DNA of 64,000 bases from Halapricum hydrolyticum. GTDB taxonomy: Archaea; Halobacteriota; Halobacteria; Halobacteriales; Haloarculaceae. The notes under the pieces were generated by a model. That model was not told where the DNA came from. It worked only from the letters and a program-made list of their open reading frames with translations, and made no database searches. The position numbers and the translations under genes are program-made. Positions 50,645-59,688 of the stretch are shown in pieces. Position 1 is the first letter of the stretch. Each line of letters starts with the position of its first letter. The stretch lies in assembly GCF_025517535.1 (NCBI RefSeq), contig NZ_JAOPKC010000002.1, forward strand, positions 279,346 through 343,345, in the 5' to 3' direction.

Positions 50645-50709
50645 GATCACCGCACCGTCGCAGCGGCGTCAGCAGCGAGAAGCGAGACCTCGACGAGGAG
50701 GAACAGTAA
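50641..50709 (+). CDS. 22-codon ORF in the ribosomal operon
   Basis: ATGA overlaps the rpl29 stop, then MRSPHRRSGVSSEKRDLDEE and two more residues before TAA, one base before the rnp1 ATG. Its last codons (GAGGAGGAA) also serve as the likely ribosome binding site of rnp1. It could be a coupled microprotein or simply a translational bridge; the basic start and acidic end give no family. Confidence 0.4.
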   Translation: MRSPHRRSGVSSEKRDLDEEEQ

Positions 50710-50710
50710 G

Positions 50711-50998
50711 ATGACACGCACGCCCGAGACGCTCGCGCGACACGAACTGGTCGGACTCGACGTTCGCGTCACTGTGGCGTCCGATCCCGACCTGCTGGAT
50801 ATCGAAGGCGAGGTCGTCATGGAGACGACCAACACGTTGCACGTCGAGCGAGCCGACCGGGCGTGGCAGGTGCCGAAGGCCGCCGCGACGTTTGCGTTCA
50901 CCCTGCCGAGCGGTGAGACAGTCCGCATCGAGGGCGAGCGACTCGTCGCGCGACCGGCCCGACGCACAGAACACACAGGTGATTCCACATGGCGATAG
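50711..50998 (+). CDS. rnp1: Ribonuclease P protein component 1 (Rpp29/aPop4)
   Basis: 95 residues with the Sm-like beta-barrel of Rpp29 (HELVGLDVRVTVASDPDLLD; EGEVVMETTNTLHVE). It joins the archaeal RNase P RNA and matures tRNA 5' ends. Encoded in the ribosomal operon as usual in archaea; a GAGGAGG site is about 10 bases upstream. Overlaps rps17 by 10 bases. Confidence 0.95.
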   Translation: MTRTPETLARHELVGLDVRVTVASDPDLLDIEGEVVMETTNTLHVERADRAWQVPKAAATFAFTLPSGETVRIEGERLVARPARRTEHTGDSTWR

Positions 50999-51321
50999 GA
51001 CTGAACGTACAACAGCCGGAGACGAGCTGTGACGACGAGAACTGTCCGTTCCACGGCACCCTCTCGGTGCGCGGACAGACGCTCGAAGGCACAGTCGCCT
51101 CCACAGACATGGAGAAGACCGTCGTCGTCGAGCGCGAATACGACGTCAAGGTACCCAAGTACGACCGCTACATGAAACGGCGGTCCCGGGTGCCAGCGCA
51201 CGCACCGCCGTGCCTCGACATCGAGGTCGGCGACACGGTCACGATAGCAGAGACACGACCGCTCTCGAAGACGAAATCTCACGTCGTCGTCGACGTGACC
51301 CCCGAAGGAGGTGAGGAGTGA
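50989..51321 (+). CDS. rps17: Ribosomal protein uS17
   Basis: 110 residues (NCPFHGTLSVRGQTLEGTVA; RRSRVPAHAPPCLDIEVGDT). 30S body protein with an OB fold. Overlaps rpl14 by one base. Confidence 0.98.
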   Translation: MAIGLNVQQPETSCDDENCPFHGTLSVRGQTLEGTVASTDMEKTVVVEREYDVKVPKYDRYMKRRSRVPAHAPPCLDIEVGDTVTIAETRPLSKTKSHVVVDVTPEGGEE

Positions 51322-51719
51322 TGGAAGCGCTGAAAGCAGACGTCACCCAGGGCCTGGAGAAAGGCTCGCTGATCAACTGTGCCGACAACACCGGCGCACG
51401 CGAACTCAAAGTGATCAGCATCAGCAACTACCAGGGAACCAAGAACCGCCATCCCAAGGCGGGTCTGGGTGACAAGATCACCGTCTCGGTCACCAAGGGG
51501 ACGCCGGAGATGCGTCGCCAGGTGCTCGAGGCGGTCGTCATCCGCCAGCGCAAGCCCATCCGTCGGCCCGACGGTACGCGCGTCAAATACGAAGACAACG
51601 CGGCCGTCATCGTCGACGAGAACGAGGACCCCCGCGGGACCGAGATCAAGGGTCCCGTCGCGCGGGAAGTCGCAGAGCGGTTCGGCAGTATCGCCTCGAC
51701 AGCGACAATGATCGTATAG
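51321..51719 (+). CDS. rpl14: Ribosomal protein uL14
   Basis: 132 residues (GSLINCADNTGARELKVISI). 50S protein at the subunit interface. A strong GGAGGTGAGG site precedes the ATG at 51321. A GTG at 51318 is a weaker alternative. Confidence 0.98.
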   Translation: MEALKADVTQGLEKGSLINCADNTGARELKVISISNYQGTKNRHPKAGLGDKITVSVTKGTPEMRRQVLEAVVIRQRKPIRRPDGTRVKYEDNAAVIVDENEDPRGTEIKGPVAREVAERFGSIASTATMIV

Positions 51720-51723
51720 AACC

Positions 51724-52086
51724 ATGAGCAAGCAACCATCGAAACAGCGAACCCAGACACGGCGCGCCCCGCTGCACGAGAAGCAAAAGCAGGTCCGGGC
51801 GACGCTGGCGGCGGATCTCCGCGAGGAGTACGGCCAGCGGTCGGTCCGCGTCAACGAGGGCGACACCGTCGAGGTCATGCGCGGCGACTTTGCCGGCGAG
51901 GAAGGCGACGTCGTCGATGTCGACCTCAGAGACGCTGTCGTACACGTCGAGGACGTGACCCTCGAGACGGCCGACGGGGAAGAGGTCCCCCGGCCGCTCG
52001 AGCCGAGCAACCTCCGCGTGATCGACCTCGACCTCGAGGACGATCGTCGGCAGGCGCGTCTGGAAAGCGAGGAGGATAGCGCATGA
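51724..52086 (+). CDS. rpl24: Ribosomal protein uL24
   Basis: 120 residues with a KOW motif (VNEGDTVEVMRGDFAGEEGD). 50S assembly initiator protein. Overlaps the next gene by 4 bases. Confidence 0.98.
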   Translation: MSKQPSKQRTQTRRAPLHEKQKQVRATLAADLREEYGQRSVRVNEGDTVEVMRGDFAGEEGDVVDVDLRDAVVHVEDVTLETADGEEVPRPLEPSNLRVIDLDLEDDRRQARLESEEDSA

Positions 52087-52907
52087 GCAATCATCAGAAA
52101 CGACTCTCGGTACCGAACAGTTGGCCAGTCGAGCGAAAGACACAGACGTTCACCGTCAAGGCCGACGCCGGCCCGCACGGTGAGGACGGCGTCCCCCTGC
52201 TGATCGTCCTTCGGGACGTGCTCGGGTACGTCGACAACCGCAAGGAAGCCCGCTACGCGCTGAATCAGGATCAGATCCTGATCAACGGCACGCCCGAGAG
52301 CGACGAATCGCGCCCGGTCGGGATGTTCGACATCCTGGCGTTTACCGAGCGCGAGGAGTACTACCGGGTGTTCCCCGGCCAGGGTGGCCGGCTCGCGCTG
52401 ACGGCCATCGACGAAGACGCAGCCGAGTCCAAACTCGGCAAGATCGTCGGCAAGCAGTACGTCCCCGGCGGCGACGTCCAGATGACGTTGCACGACGGAC
52501 ACACGCTGCTGGTCGACGACGCCAGCGAGTACGCCCCCGGCGACTCGATCGTCATCGCCAACGACGACGACGAGATCGTCGCCCACTTCGAGTACGAGGA
52601 GGGTGCACTCGTCACTGCAGTCGACGGCCAGCACGCCGGCGAGATCGGCACGATCGACGAGGTCCAGGTCACCGCCAGCTCCTCGCCGAACAACGTCCTG
52701 GTCGCCCAGGAAGACGGTGCAGGCTTCGAGACGATCGAAGAGTACGTCGTCGTCATCGACGAGAACTTCACGAGTGACGACGAGGACGAGCAGGCCGCGC
52801 CCGAGGCCGACGCAGGGGCCGAGACGCCCGACGAGGCCGACGCGGAGACGGACGACGAGGAAGCCACCGAGGCGGACGCTGAAGAAGACGGAGGTGACGA
52901 CGAATGA
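52083..52907 (+). CDS. rps4e: Ribosomal protein eS4 with acidic tail
   Basis: 274 residues, extended at the C-terminus by about 40 acidic residues. The body shows LSVPNSWPVERKTQTFTVKA, an S4-like RNA-binding segment (DNRKEARYALNQDQILINGT) and a KOW-like region. 30S protein of archaea and eukaryotes. Confidence 0.97.
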   Translation: MSNHQKRLSVPNSWPVERKTQTFTVKADAGPHGEDGVPLLIVLRDVLGYVDNRKEARYALNQDQILINGTPESDESRPVGMFDILAFTEREEYYRVFPGQGGRLALTAIDEDAAESKLGKIVGKQYVPGGDVQMTLHDGHTLLVDDASEYAPGDSIVIANDDDEIVAHFEYEEGALVTAVDGQHAGEIGTIDEVQVTASSSPNNVLVAQEDGAGFETIEEYVVVIDENFTSDDEDEQAAPEADAGAETPDEADAETDDEEATEADAEEDGGDDE

Positions 52908-53431
52908 GCTCCGAGACCGAGAGTAGCTTCCACGAGATGCGCGAGCCGCGCATCGAGAAAGTCGTCGTCCACATGGGTGTCGGCGAAGGCGGTCGAGAAC
53001 TCGCCAACGCCGAGGACATCCTCGAGGAGGTCACCGGCCAGGAGTCCGTTCGGACCCAGGCCAAAGAGACCGTCGGCGAGTTCAACATCCGTCAGGGAGA
53101 CCCGATCGGTGCGAAGGTCACGCTACGGGACGAACAGGCCGAGCAGTTCCTGGAGACGGCACTGCCCCTGGTCGATCTCGACGCGGGACAGTTCGACGAC
53201 ACGGGCAACTTCAGCTTCGGTGTCGAGGAACACACCGAGTTCCCGAGCCAGGAGTACGACCCGACGATCGGGATCTACGGGCTGGACGTGACGGTCAACC
53301 TCGTCCGTCCGGGCTACCGCGTCGCCAAGCGCGAAAAGGCCGCCCGTTCGATTCCCTCGAACCACCGACTCGATCCGGAGGACGCGGTCGAGTTCGTCGA
53401 GTCGATCTTCGATGTGGAGGTGAACGAATGA
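52904..53431 (+). CDS. rpl5: Ribosomal protein uL5
   Basis: 175 residues (REPRIEKVVVHMGVGEGGRE; EEHTEFPSQEYDPTIGIYGL). Binds 5S rRNA and contacts P-site tRNA. A GGAGGTGA site precedes the ATG, which overlaps the rps4e stop. Confidence 0.98.
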   Translation: MSSETESSFHEMREPRIEKVVVHMGVGEGGRELANAEDILEEVTGQESVRTQAKETVGEFNIRQGDPIGAKVTLRDEQAEQFLETALPLVDLDAGQFDDTGNFSFGVEEHTEFPSQEYDPTIGIYGLDVTVNLVRPGYRVAKREKAARSIPSNHRLDPEDAVEFVESIFDVEVNE

Positions 53432-53613
53432 GCGAATCCGAGCAGGAATCGAAAGAAGCCACTGGCGAGCAGGCCGCGAAGCGAACCGAGCAGATGCAGG
53501 CCTGCCAGCGTTGCGGTCGCGAGCAGGGACTGGTCGGGAAGTACGATATCTGGCTGTGTCGCCAGTGCTTCCGAGAGATCTCCCGCGACATGGGCTTCAA
53601 GAAGTACAGCTAA
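53428..53613 (+). CDS. rps14: Ribosomal protein uS14
   Basis: 61 residues of the zinc-binding type (CQRCGREQGLVGKYDIWLCR then QCFREI). 30S head protein. The N-terminal 20 residues are an acidic halophile extension. Preceded by GGAGGTGAA. Confidence 0.97.
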   Translation: MSESEQESKEATGEQAAKRTEQMQACQRCGREQGLVGKYDIWLCRQCFREISRDMGFKKYS

Positions 53614-53615
53614 CA

Positions 53616-54008
53616 ATGACAGGAAACGATCCACTCAGCAACGCGCTGTCGGCGATCGACAACGCCGAGGGCGTCGGAAAGCTGACACAGACAGTCGAGC
53701 CCGCCTCGAACGAGATCGGCAGCGTACTCGAAGTCTTCTACGACAGCGGGTACATCGGCGGCTTCGAGTTCGTCGACGACGGTAAAGCCGGGAAGTTCGA
53801 GGTCGAACTAAAGGGTGCGATCAACGAGTGTGGCTCCGTCCAGCCCCGCTACTCGGCGGGCGCTGACGAGTTCGAGAAGTGGGAGAAGCGGTTCCTCCCC
53901 GCGCAGGACTACGGCGCACTCGTTGTTACCACCAGCCACGGGATCATGAGCCACTACGAGGCCCGCCAGCAGGGCGTCGGTGGCCAGGTGATCGCATACG
54001 TCTACTAA
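53616..54008 (+). CDS. rps8: Ribosomal protein uS8
   Basis: 130 residues (NDPLSNALSAIDNAEGVGKL; TTSHGIMSHYEARQQGVGGQ). 30S platform protein that binds 16S helix 21. Two bases after rps14; a longer open frame upstream is not used. Confidence 0.98.
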   Translation: MTGNDPLSNALSAIDNAEGVGKLTQTVEPASNEIGSVLEVFYDSGYIGGFEFVDDGKAGKFEVELKGAINECGSVQPRYSAGADEFEKWEKRFLPAQDYGALVVTTSHGIMSHYEARQQGVGGQVIAYVY

Positions 54009-54010
54009 CA

Positions 54011-54547
54011 ATGGCACGAACAGTACTCGAAATTCCGGACGATGTCAGCGCCGAGATGGACCATCTCGAGCTGACAGTCGAGGGACCGCAGGGCAGCGTT
54101 ACGCGCCGACTCTGGTACCCGGACGTCTCAGTCGATGTTGAGAGCGACGAGGTCGTCATCGAGTCCGACGAAGACGACGCCAAGACGCGCGCGACTGTCG
54201 GGACCTTCGAGAGCCACGTGGAGAACATGTTCCACGGGGTCACCGAAGGCTGGGAATACAAGATGGAGATCTTCTACTCTCACTTCCCGATGCAGGTCCG
54301 CGCCGAAAGCGACGAGGTCGTCATCGAGAACTTCCTCGGGGAGAAGGCCCCGCGGAAGACGCCGATCCACGGTGACACCGAGGTCGACGTCGACGGCGAG
54401 GAGATCACGCTCTCCGGGCCGAGCATCGAGGACGTCGGCCAGACGGCTGCTGATATCGAGCAGCTGACCCGCGTCACGGACAAGGACGTCCGGGTCTTCC
54501 AGGACGGCGTCTACATCACCGAGAAACCGAACCGAGGTGACGCCTGA
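54011..54547 (+). CDS. rpl6: Ribosomal protein uL6
   Basis: 178 residues (VLEIPDDVSAEMDHLELTVE; NFLGEKAPRKTPIHGDTEVD). 50S protein near the GTPase centre. Two bases after rps8; its last base is shared with the rpl32e ATG. Confidence 0.98.
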   Translation: MARTVLEIPDDVSAEMDHLELTVEGPQGSVTRRLWYPDVSVDVESDEVVIESDEDDAKTRATVGTFESHVENMFHGVTEGWEYKMEIFYSHFPMQVRAESDEVVIENFLGEKAPRKTPIHGDTEVDVDGEEITLSGPSIEDVGQTAADIEQLTRVTDKDVRVFQDGVYITEKPNRGDA

Positions 54548-55272
54548 TGGCAGATAACAACGAGACAGACGCCGACGAGTTCGAGGAGTTGACAGACATC
54601 AGCGGCGTCGGCGACGCGAAAGCCGAGGCGCTGCGCGAGGCCGGCTTCGAGACGATCGAAGACGTCCGCGCCGCCTCCCAGGAAGAACTCGCGGAGGCCG
54701 ACGGCGTCGGGAACGCGCTCGCTGCGCGTATCAAAGCCGACGTCGGCGGGCTCGAAGTCTCCGAAGAGGCCGCGGGCGAGGTCGAGGAAGAAGCACCCGA
54801 GGAGACATCAGAAGCCGAAGAAGAAGTCGAGACGGAGCTCCAGCCCCGAGGGCTGGTCGAGAAGACGCCGGATCTGGACGAGGACACCGAACGGCTGCTG
54901 ACCCAGCGCAAGCGGGTCGGCAAGCCGCAGTTCAACCGCCAGGACTACCACAAGAAAAAGCGCACTCCGACTTCCTGGCGCGAACCCCGCGGTGGCCTCT
55001 CCAAGCAGCGGCGAGGCATCAAGGGCAAGGGGCCGAAAGTCGAAGCCGGCTTCCGGACGCCCAAGGAAGTACGCGGCCTGCACCCCAGCGGCTTCGAGGA
55101 GGTCCGCGTGCACAACGTGGACGACCTCGACGACGTCGACGGTGACACCCAGGCTGTACGCATCGCCTCGAAAGTCGGCGCGCGCAAGCGCGAACGGATC
55201 GAGGAAGCCGCCGAGGACGCCGGCATTCGCGTCCTCAATCCCACATACGTTGAAGTGGAGGTGTCAGAATGA
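54547..55272 (+). CDS. rpl32e: Ribosomal protein eL32 with N-terminal helix-hairpin-helix extension
   Basis: 241 residues, about 100 more than the core protein. Residues about 10-65 form helix-hairpin-helix units (ELTDISGVGDAKAEALREAG; ADGVGNALAARIKADVG), then an acidic linker, then the eL32 body (RKRVGKPQFNRQDYHKKKRT). The extension is known in haloarchaeal eL32. 50S subunit. Overlaps rpl19e by 4 bases. Confidence 0.97.
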   Translation: MADNNETDADEFEELTDISGVGDAKAEALREAGFETIEDVRAASQEELAEADGVGNALAARIKADVGGLEVSEEAAGEVEEEAPEETSEAEEEVETELQPRGLVEKTPDLDEDTERLLTQRKRVGKPQFNRQDYHKKKRTPTSWREPRGGLSKQRRGIKGKGPKVEAGFRTPKEVRGLHPSGFEEVRVHNVDDLDDVDGDTQAVRIASKVGARKRERIEEAAEDAGIRVLNPTYVEVEVSE

Positions 55273-55721
55273 GTGATCTTAGCGCACAGAAGCGACTGGC
55301 CGCGGACGTGCTGGACGTCGGCAAGAACCGGATCTGGTTCGATCCCGACGCACAGGGCGAGATCGCCGACGCGATCACACGTGAGGACGTCCGCGAACTG
55401 GTCGATGAGGGACTCATCCAGACGAAGGAAGCCGGCGGCAACTCCCGCGGTCGCGCCAAAGAGCGCCAGCAGAAACGCTCCTATGGCCACCAGAAGGGAC
55501 ACGGTTCCCGCAAAGGGAAAGCCGGCGGTCGCGAGAACGAGAAAGACGACTGGCAGTCGCGCATCCGCGCTCAGCGGCGTCGGCTGCGCGAGCTTCGCGA
55601 CGAGGAAGAGACGCTGAGTCCCACGGAGTATCGCACGCTATACAACCGCGCGAGCGGCGGCGAGTTCGATTCGGTCGCCGACCTCGAGCGGTATATCGAC
55701 GAACAATTCGGTGAGAATTGA
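55269..55721 (+). CDS. rpl19e: Ribosomal protein eL19
   Basis: 150 residues (LSAQKRLAADVLDVGKNRIW; YGHQKGHGSRKGKAGGRENE). Archaeal/eukaryal 50S protein with a long helical arm. A GGAGGTG site precedes it. Confidence 0.98.
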   Translation: MSDLSAQKRLAADVLDVGKNRIWFDPDAQGEIADAITREDVRELVDEGLIQTKEAGGNSRGRAKERQQKRSYGHQKGHGSRKGKAGGRENEKDDWQSRIRAQRRRLRELRDEEETLSPTEYRTLYNRASGGEFDSVADLERYIDEQFGEN

Positions 55722-56284
55722 TGGCGACAGGACCACGATACAACGTTCCGATGCGCCGGCGCCGCGAGGCCCGGACGGATTACCATCAGCGGTTGCGCCT
55801 GTTGAAATCCGGCGAACCCCGCTTGGTCGCTCGCAAGAGCAACAAACATGTCAGGGCGCAGCTGGTGACGACGGGTCCCAACGGCGACGTGACGGCCGCG
55901 AGCGCAGTCTCCAGCGACCTCGAGGAATACGGCTGGGAAGCCCCAACGGGTAATCTCCCCGCCGCGTACCTCACGGGGCTGCTGGCCGGACTGCGGGCCG
56001 TCGAGGCCGGCTTCGAGTCGGCCGTGCTGGACATCGGACTCAACAGCCCGACCCCCGGTAGTAAAGTATTCGCAGTGCAGGAAGGCGCAATCGACGCCGG
56101 CCTGGAAATCCCCCACAACGACGAGGTACTCGCGCCCTGGGAGCGCACGCGCGGCGAGCACATCGCCGAGTACGCCGAGTCCCTGGACGAGGACCTCTAC
56201 AGTGGGGACTTCGACGCGACGGAACTGCCGTCGCATTTCGACGAGATCCGAGAGACCCTCCTGGAGGGTGACATCGACCTATGA
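55721..56284 (+). CDS. rpl18: Ribosomal protein uL18
   Basis: 187 residues of the archaeal/eukaryal L5e type (GPRYNVPMRRRREARTDYHQ; LTGLLAGLRAVEAGFESAVL). Binds 5S rRNA with uL5. ATG 55721 overlaps the rpl19e stop; a TTG at 55718 is less likely. Confidence 0.98.
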   Translation: MATGPRYNVPMRRRREARTDYHQRLRLLKSGEPRLVARKSNKHVRAQLVTTGPNGDVTAASAVSSDLEEYGWEAPTGNLPAAYLTGLLAGLRAVEAGFESAVLDIGLNSPTPGSKVFAVQEGAIDAGLEIPHNDEVLAPWERTRGEHIAEYAESLDEDLYSGDFDATELPSHFDEIRETLLEGDIDL

Positions 56285-56919
56285 GCGAGCAAGACGGATG
56301 GACACCACGGACGCGGCTCGGCCGGAAAGTAGCCGAGGGCGAGATCGAGACGATGCAGGACGCCCTCAACGCCGGTCTGCCGCTGAAAGAACCGGAGATC
56401 GTAGACCAGCTCGTCCCCGACCTGGAGGACGAAGTACTGGACATCAACATGGTCCAGCGGATGACCGACTCGGGTCGCCGGGTCAAGTTCCGCTGTGTCG
56501 TCGTCGTGGGCAACCGCGACGGGCTGGTCGGCTACGCCGAGGGGCGTGACGACCAGGTCGGCGGCGCGATCCAGAAGGCGATCGACATCGCCAAGCTCAA
56601 CCTCATCGACGTCTCCCGGAGCTGTGGCTCCTGGGAGTGTGGCTGTGGCCGACCGCACACGGTCGCGCTGCGCACGACCGGCAAGGCCGGAAGCGTCGAA
56701 GTCGAACTCCAGCCCGCCCCGCGCGGGCTGGGCCTGGCGGGCGGAGAGACCGTCCGCAAGGTGCTCGAGCTCGCAGGTATCGAGGACATCTGGACGCGTT
56801 CGTCCGGGAACACGCGCACGACGGTCAACTTCGCGAAGGCGACGTTCAACGCCCTTCGCAACACCGCCGAAGCGCGTGTACCCGAGCGAGCATACGAGAA
56901 GCGTGAGGTGATCGAATGA
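56281..56919 (+). CDS. rps5: Ribosomal protein uS5
   Basis: 212 residues (DINMVQRMTDSGRRVKFRCV; GSWECGCGRPHTVALRTTGK). 30S protein important for decoding accuracy. Overlaps rpl18 by 4 bases. Confidence 0.98.
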   Translation: MSEQDGWTPRTRLGRKVAEGEIETMQDALNAGLPLKEPEIVDQLVPDLEDEVLDINMVQRMTDSGRRVKFRCVVVVGNRDGLVGYAEGRDDQVGGAIQKAIDIAKLNLIDVSRSCGSWECGCGRPHTVALRTTGKAGSVEVELQPAPRGLGLAGGETVRKVLELAGIEDIWTRSSGNTRTTVNFAKATFNALRNTAEARVPERAYEKREVIE

Positions 56920-57386
56920 TGAAGGCAGTCGTTCAGATTCGTGGCGAGGTCAACATGTCTGGCGACGTCGAGGACACCCTCGACATGCTGAACCTGGGTC
57001 GCGTCAACCACGCGACGCTGGTGCCGGACACGGACGCCTATCACGGCATGATTACGAAAGTCAACGACTGGGTCGCGTACGGCGAACCCAGCCAGGACGT
57101 CCTGGAGACCGTCCTCAAGAAGCGCGCCGAACCGCTTGAAGGGGACGGTTTCGACGACGACAGCTGGTGGGCGACCTGGGAGACTGACTACGATAGTGTC
57201 GGTGCGCTCGCGGAAGCGCTGCTCGACGAGGAGACGACCCTGAAAGAGCAGGGGCTGTCACCGACGCTCCGGCTGCACCCGCCGCGTGGTGGTCACGACG
57301 GGATCAAACACCCGACCAAGGAAGGCGGGCAGCTCGGCAAACAGACGACCGAAGATATCGACGAGCTCCTGGAGGCGATGCGATAA
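56916..57386 (+). CDS. rpl30: Ribosomal protein uL30
   Basis: 156 residues (KAVVQIRGEVNMSGDVEDTL; LNLGRVNHATLVPDTDAYHG). 50S protein; the archaeal form is about twice the bacterial length. A second ATG follows at once (56919). Confidence 0.97.
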   Translation: MMKAVVQIRGEVNMSGDVEDTLDMLNLGRVNHATLVPDTDAYHGMITKVNDWVAYGEPSQDVLETVLKKRAEPLEGDGFDDDSWWATWETDYDSVGALAEALLDEETTLKEQGLSPTLRLHPPRGGHDGIKHPTKEGGQLGKQTTEDIDELLEAMR

Positions 57387-57871
57387 TGACGAGCAAGAAG
57401 AAACGCCAGCGCGGTTCGCGAACCCATGGCGGCGGCTCGCACAAGAATCGACGCGGGGCCGGCCACCGTGGCGGTCGCGGCGCGGCCGGTCGCGACAAAC
57501 ACGAGTTCCACAACCACGAGCCGCTCGGCAAGTCCGGGTTCACGCGCCCGGAGAAGGCAAAGGAGACCGTCGAGACGATCGACGTTCGCGAACTCGACGA
57601 GGACGCGCCGCTGCTCGCAGCGGACGACCTCGCCGAGGAGACTGACGGCGGCTACCGGATCGACGTCCGCGAGATCGTCGAGACGACTGCCGAGACGGAC
57701 GTCGTGAAGGTGCTCGGTGCCGGGCAGGTTCGCAACGAACTCGAACTGGTTGCTGACGACTTCTCCGAGACTGCTCGCGAGAAAGTCGAAGCAGCGGGCG
57801 GCAGCGTCGAGCTGACCGAACGCGGCGAGAAGCGACAGGCTGAAGACGAATCCGACGCCGACAACGAATAA
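57386..57871 (+). CDS. rpl15: Ribosomal protein uL15
   Basis: 161 residues; the Gly/Arg/His-rich N-terminal extension (RTHGGGSHKNRRGAGHRGGR) threads into 23S rRNA. 50S subunit. The first base of its ATG is the last base of the rpl30 stop. Confidence 0.98.
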   Translation: MTSKKKRQRGSRTHGGGSHKNRRGAGHRGGRGAAGRDKHEFHNHEPLGKSGFTRPEKAKETVETIDVRELDEDAPLLAADDLAEETDGGYRIDVREIVETTAETDVVKVLGAGQVRNELELVADDFSETAREKVEAAGGSVELTERGEKRQAEDESDADNE

Positions 57872-57873
57872 CG

Positions 57874-59346
57874 ATGAGCTGGAAGGACACCGCCGAACCG
57901 TTGCTCACCCGCATGCCCTCCGTGGAGCGGCCCGACCGACACGTGCCGTTCAAACGGAAGCTTGCATGGACCGCCGGCGTGCTGGTCCTGTATTTCTTCC
58001 TGACGAACGTGTTCCTGTTTGGGCTCGAGCGCGGTGCCGGCAGCGACGCGTTCGGTCGTTTCCGATCGATCCTCGCGGGCGGACAGGGGACGATTGTACA
58101 TCTCGGCATCGGCCCGATCGTCACGGGGAGCATCGTCTTGCAACTGCTGGGCGGTGCCAACCTGCTGGGACTCGATACCCAGAACAACCCCCGCGACCAG
58201 GTCCTGTATCAGGGGCTGCAGAAGCTGCTGGTGATCACGATGGTCATTCTGACGGGGGTCCCGATGGTGTTCGCCGGGAACTTCCTGCCGGCGAGCGAGA
58301 GCCTTTCCCAGACGTTCCCGGGCGGCGCGTTCGGGGTGAACATGCTCATGTTCGGGCAGGTCTTCGTCGGCGGTGTCCTCATCCTGTACATGGACGAGGT
58401 GATCAGCAAATGGGGCGTCGGCAGCGGCGTCGGGCTGTTCATTATCGCCGGCGTGAGCCAGCGGCTCATCGGCGGACTCATCGCGATCGAACCACTCCCC
58501 GGCGGGACGATCGGCGTCATTCCGGCGTACATCCGGATGGCGCTCGGTGATCTTCCTGCGTCCGCGCCGAACCTCTTCTTCGGGTTCCAGAGTCCGAGCG
58601 GGCAGATCTCGGGGATTCTGGCGATCATCACGACGATCCTGATCTTCGTGATCGTCGTGTACGCCGAGTCTGTCCGGGTCGAGATCCCGCTCAGTCACGC
58701 CCGAGTCAAGGGCGCACGCGGGCGTTTCCCGGTGAAACTCATCTACGCGAGCGTCCTGCCGATGATCCTCGTGCGGGCGCTCCAGCAGAACATCCAGTTC
58801 ATCGGGCAGCTCCTCAATTCCCAGAGTTCGCTGCCGGCCTGGGTCGGACAGTATTCCGACGGACAGCCCATCAGTGGGCTGTTCTACTATCTCGCACCCA
58901 TCCAGTCACGGCGGGACTGGATGTGGTTCGTCGACAACCCGATGGGCAATCCGGAAGTCTGGCAGATCCTGTTGCGGGTGGCCGTGGACCTGACGTTCAT
59001 GGTCGCCGGTGGCGCGATCTTCGCCATCTTCTGGGTCGAGACGACCGACATGGGGCCGGAAGCGACGGCCCAGCAGATCCAGAACTCCGGGATGCAGATC
59101 CCTGGATTCCGGCAGAACCCTGGCGTACTCGAGAAGGTGCTCGAACGATACATCCCGCAGGTGACCGTCATCGGCGGTGCGCTCGTCGGGCTGCTCGCGG
59201 TCGGCGCGAACATGCTCGGCACGATCGGCGGTGTCTCTGGAACGGGGCTGCTGCTGACCGTCTCGATCACCTACAAGCTCTACGAGGAGATCGCCGAAGA
59301 GCAACTCATGGAGATGCACCCCATGATGCGCCAGATGTTCGGCTAA
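57874..59346 (+). CDS. secY: Preprotein translocase subunit SecY
   Basis: 490 residues with about ten hydrophobic segments; the central channel of the Sec translocon for membrane insertion and export. Starts SWKDTAEPLLTRMPSVERPD and shows AESVRVEIPLSHARVKGARG in the cytoplasmic loop that contacts the ribosome. Last gene of the ribosomal operon here; adk, often next in haloarchaea, does not follow. Confidence 0.98.
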   Translation: MSWKDTAEPLLTRMPSVERPDRHVPFKRKLAWTAGVLVLYFFLTNVFLFGLERGAGSDAFGRFRSILAGGQGTIVHLGIGPIVTGSIVLQLLGGANLLGLDTQNNPRDQVLYQGLQKLLVITMVILTGVPMVFAGNFLPASESLSQTFPGGAFGVNMLMFGQVFVGGVLILYMDEVISKWGVGSGVGLFIIAGVSQRLIGGLIAIEPLPGGTIGVIPAYIRMALGDLPASAPNLFFGFQSPSGQISGILAIITTILIFVIVVYAESVRVEIPLSHARVKGARGRFPVKLIYASVLPMILVRALQQNIQFIGQLLNSQSSLPAWVGQYSDGQPISGLFYYLAPIQSRRDWMWFVDNPMGNPEVWQILLRVAVDLTFMVAGGAIFAIFWVETTDMGPEATAQQIQNSGMQIPGFRQNPGVLEKVLERYIPQVTVIGGALVGLLAVGANMLGTIGGVSGTGLLLTVSITYKLYEEIAEEQLMEMHPMMRQMFG

Positions 59347-59388
59347 CTGACCGCAATTATCACAGAATCCGCCGTAATTCTCCCTCGT

Positions 59389-59405
59389 TTTTCGTTCGCC
59401 GAACG
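59389..59405 (+). terminator. Putative end-of-operon hairpin after secY
   Basis: TCGTTCG and CGAACGA around one C, preceded by GTTTT. Position fits termination of the ribosomal operon; archaeal termination relies mainly on T-runs, so the hairpin's role is uncertain. Confidence 0.35.
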
Positions 59406-59657
59406 AGGCCTGCCATGGCCGATGAGGACGAAGCACCGTGCGTACGACCACGAGTTTCACAGACCGGAAGCGCCGGGAGAAAATACGCCGTAGAACACCA
59501 CCACGGCAGCATGAGGGGATTGTTCGTGACACTGTCAGGACACGATTAGCGATGAATGGGTGCCCCGGCTGAGAGCACCGTGAACGCCGACAAAGGCAAC
59601 CTCGGAATCAATAAAATCAAATCCGAGAAAAACAGTGTCAAGTCATGAATAGAGGGT

Positions 59658-59666
59658 ACTTTTACA
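59658..59666 (+). promoter_or_regulatory. TATA-like box of the hybrid kinase gene
   Basis: ACTTTTACA, about 27 bases before the ATG at 59689. Confidence 0.5.
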
Positions 59667-59688
59667 TCATAGTACACAATTACGTGCT

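Larger units (their letters stand above)
59347..59688. other. Gene-free stretch between secY and the hybrid kinase
   Basis: About 340 bases. A perfect 7-bp hairpin TCGTTCG-C-CGAACGA, preceded by a T-run, lies about 45 bases after secY (about 59389-59405) and may end the ribosomal operon. Small frames here show no family. The promoter of the kinase gene (ACTTTTACA, 59658-59666) is at the right end. Confidence 0.5.
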
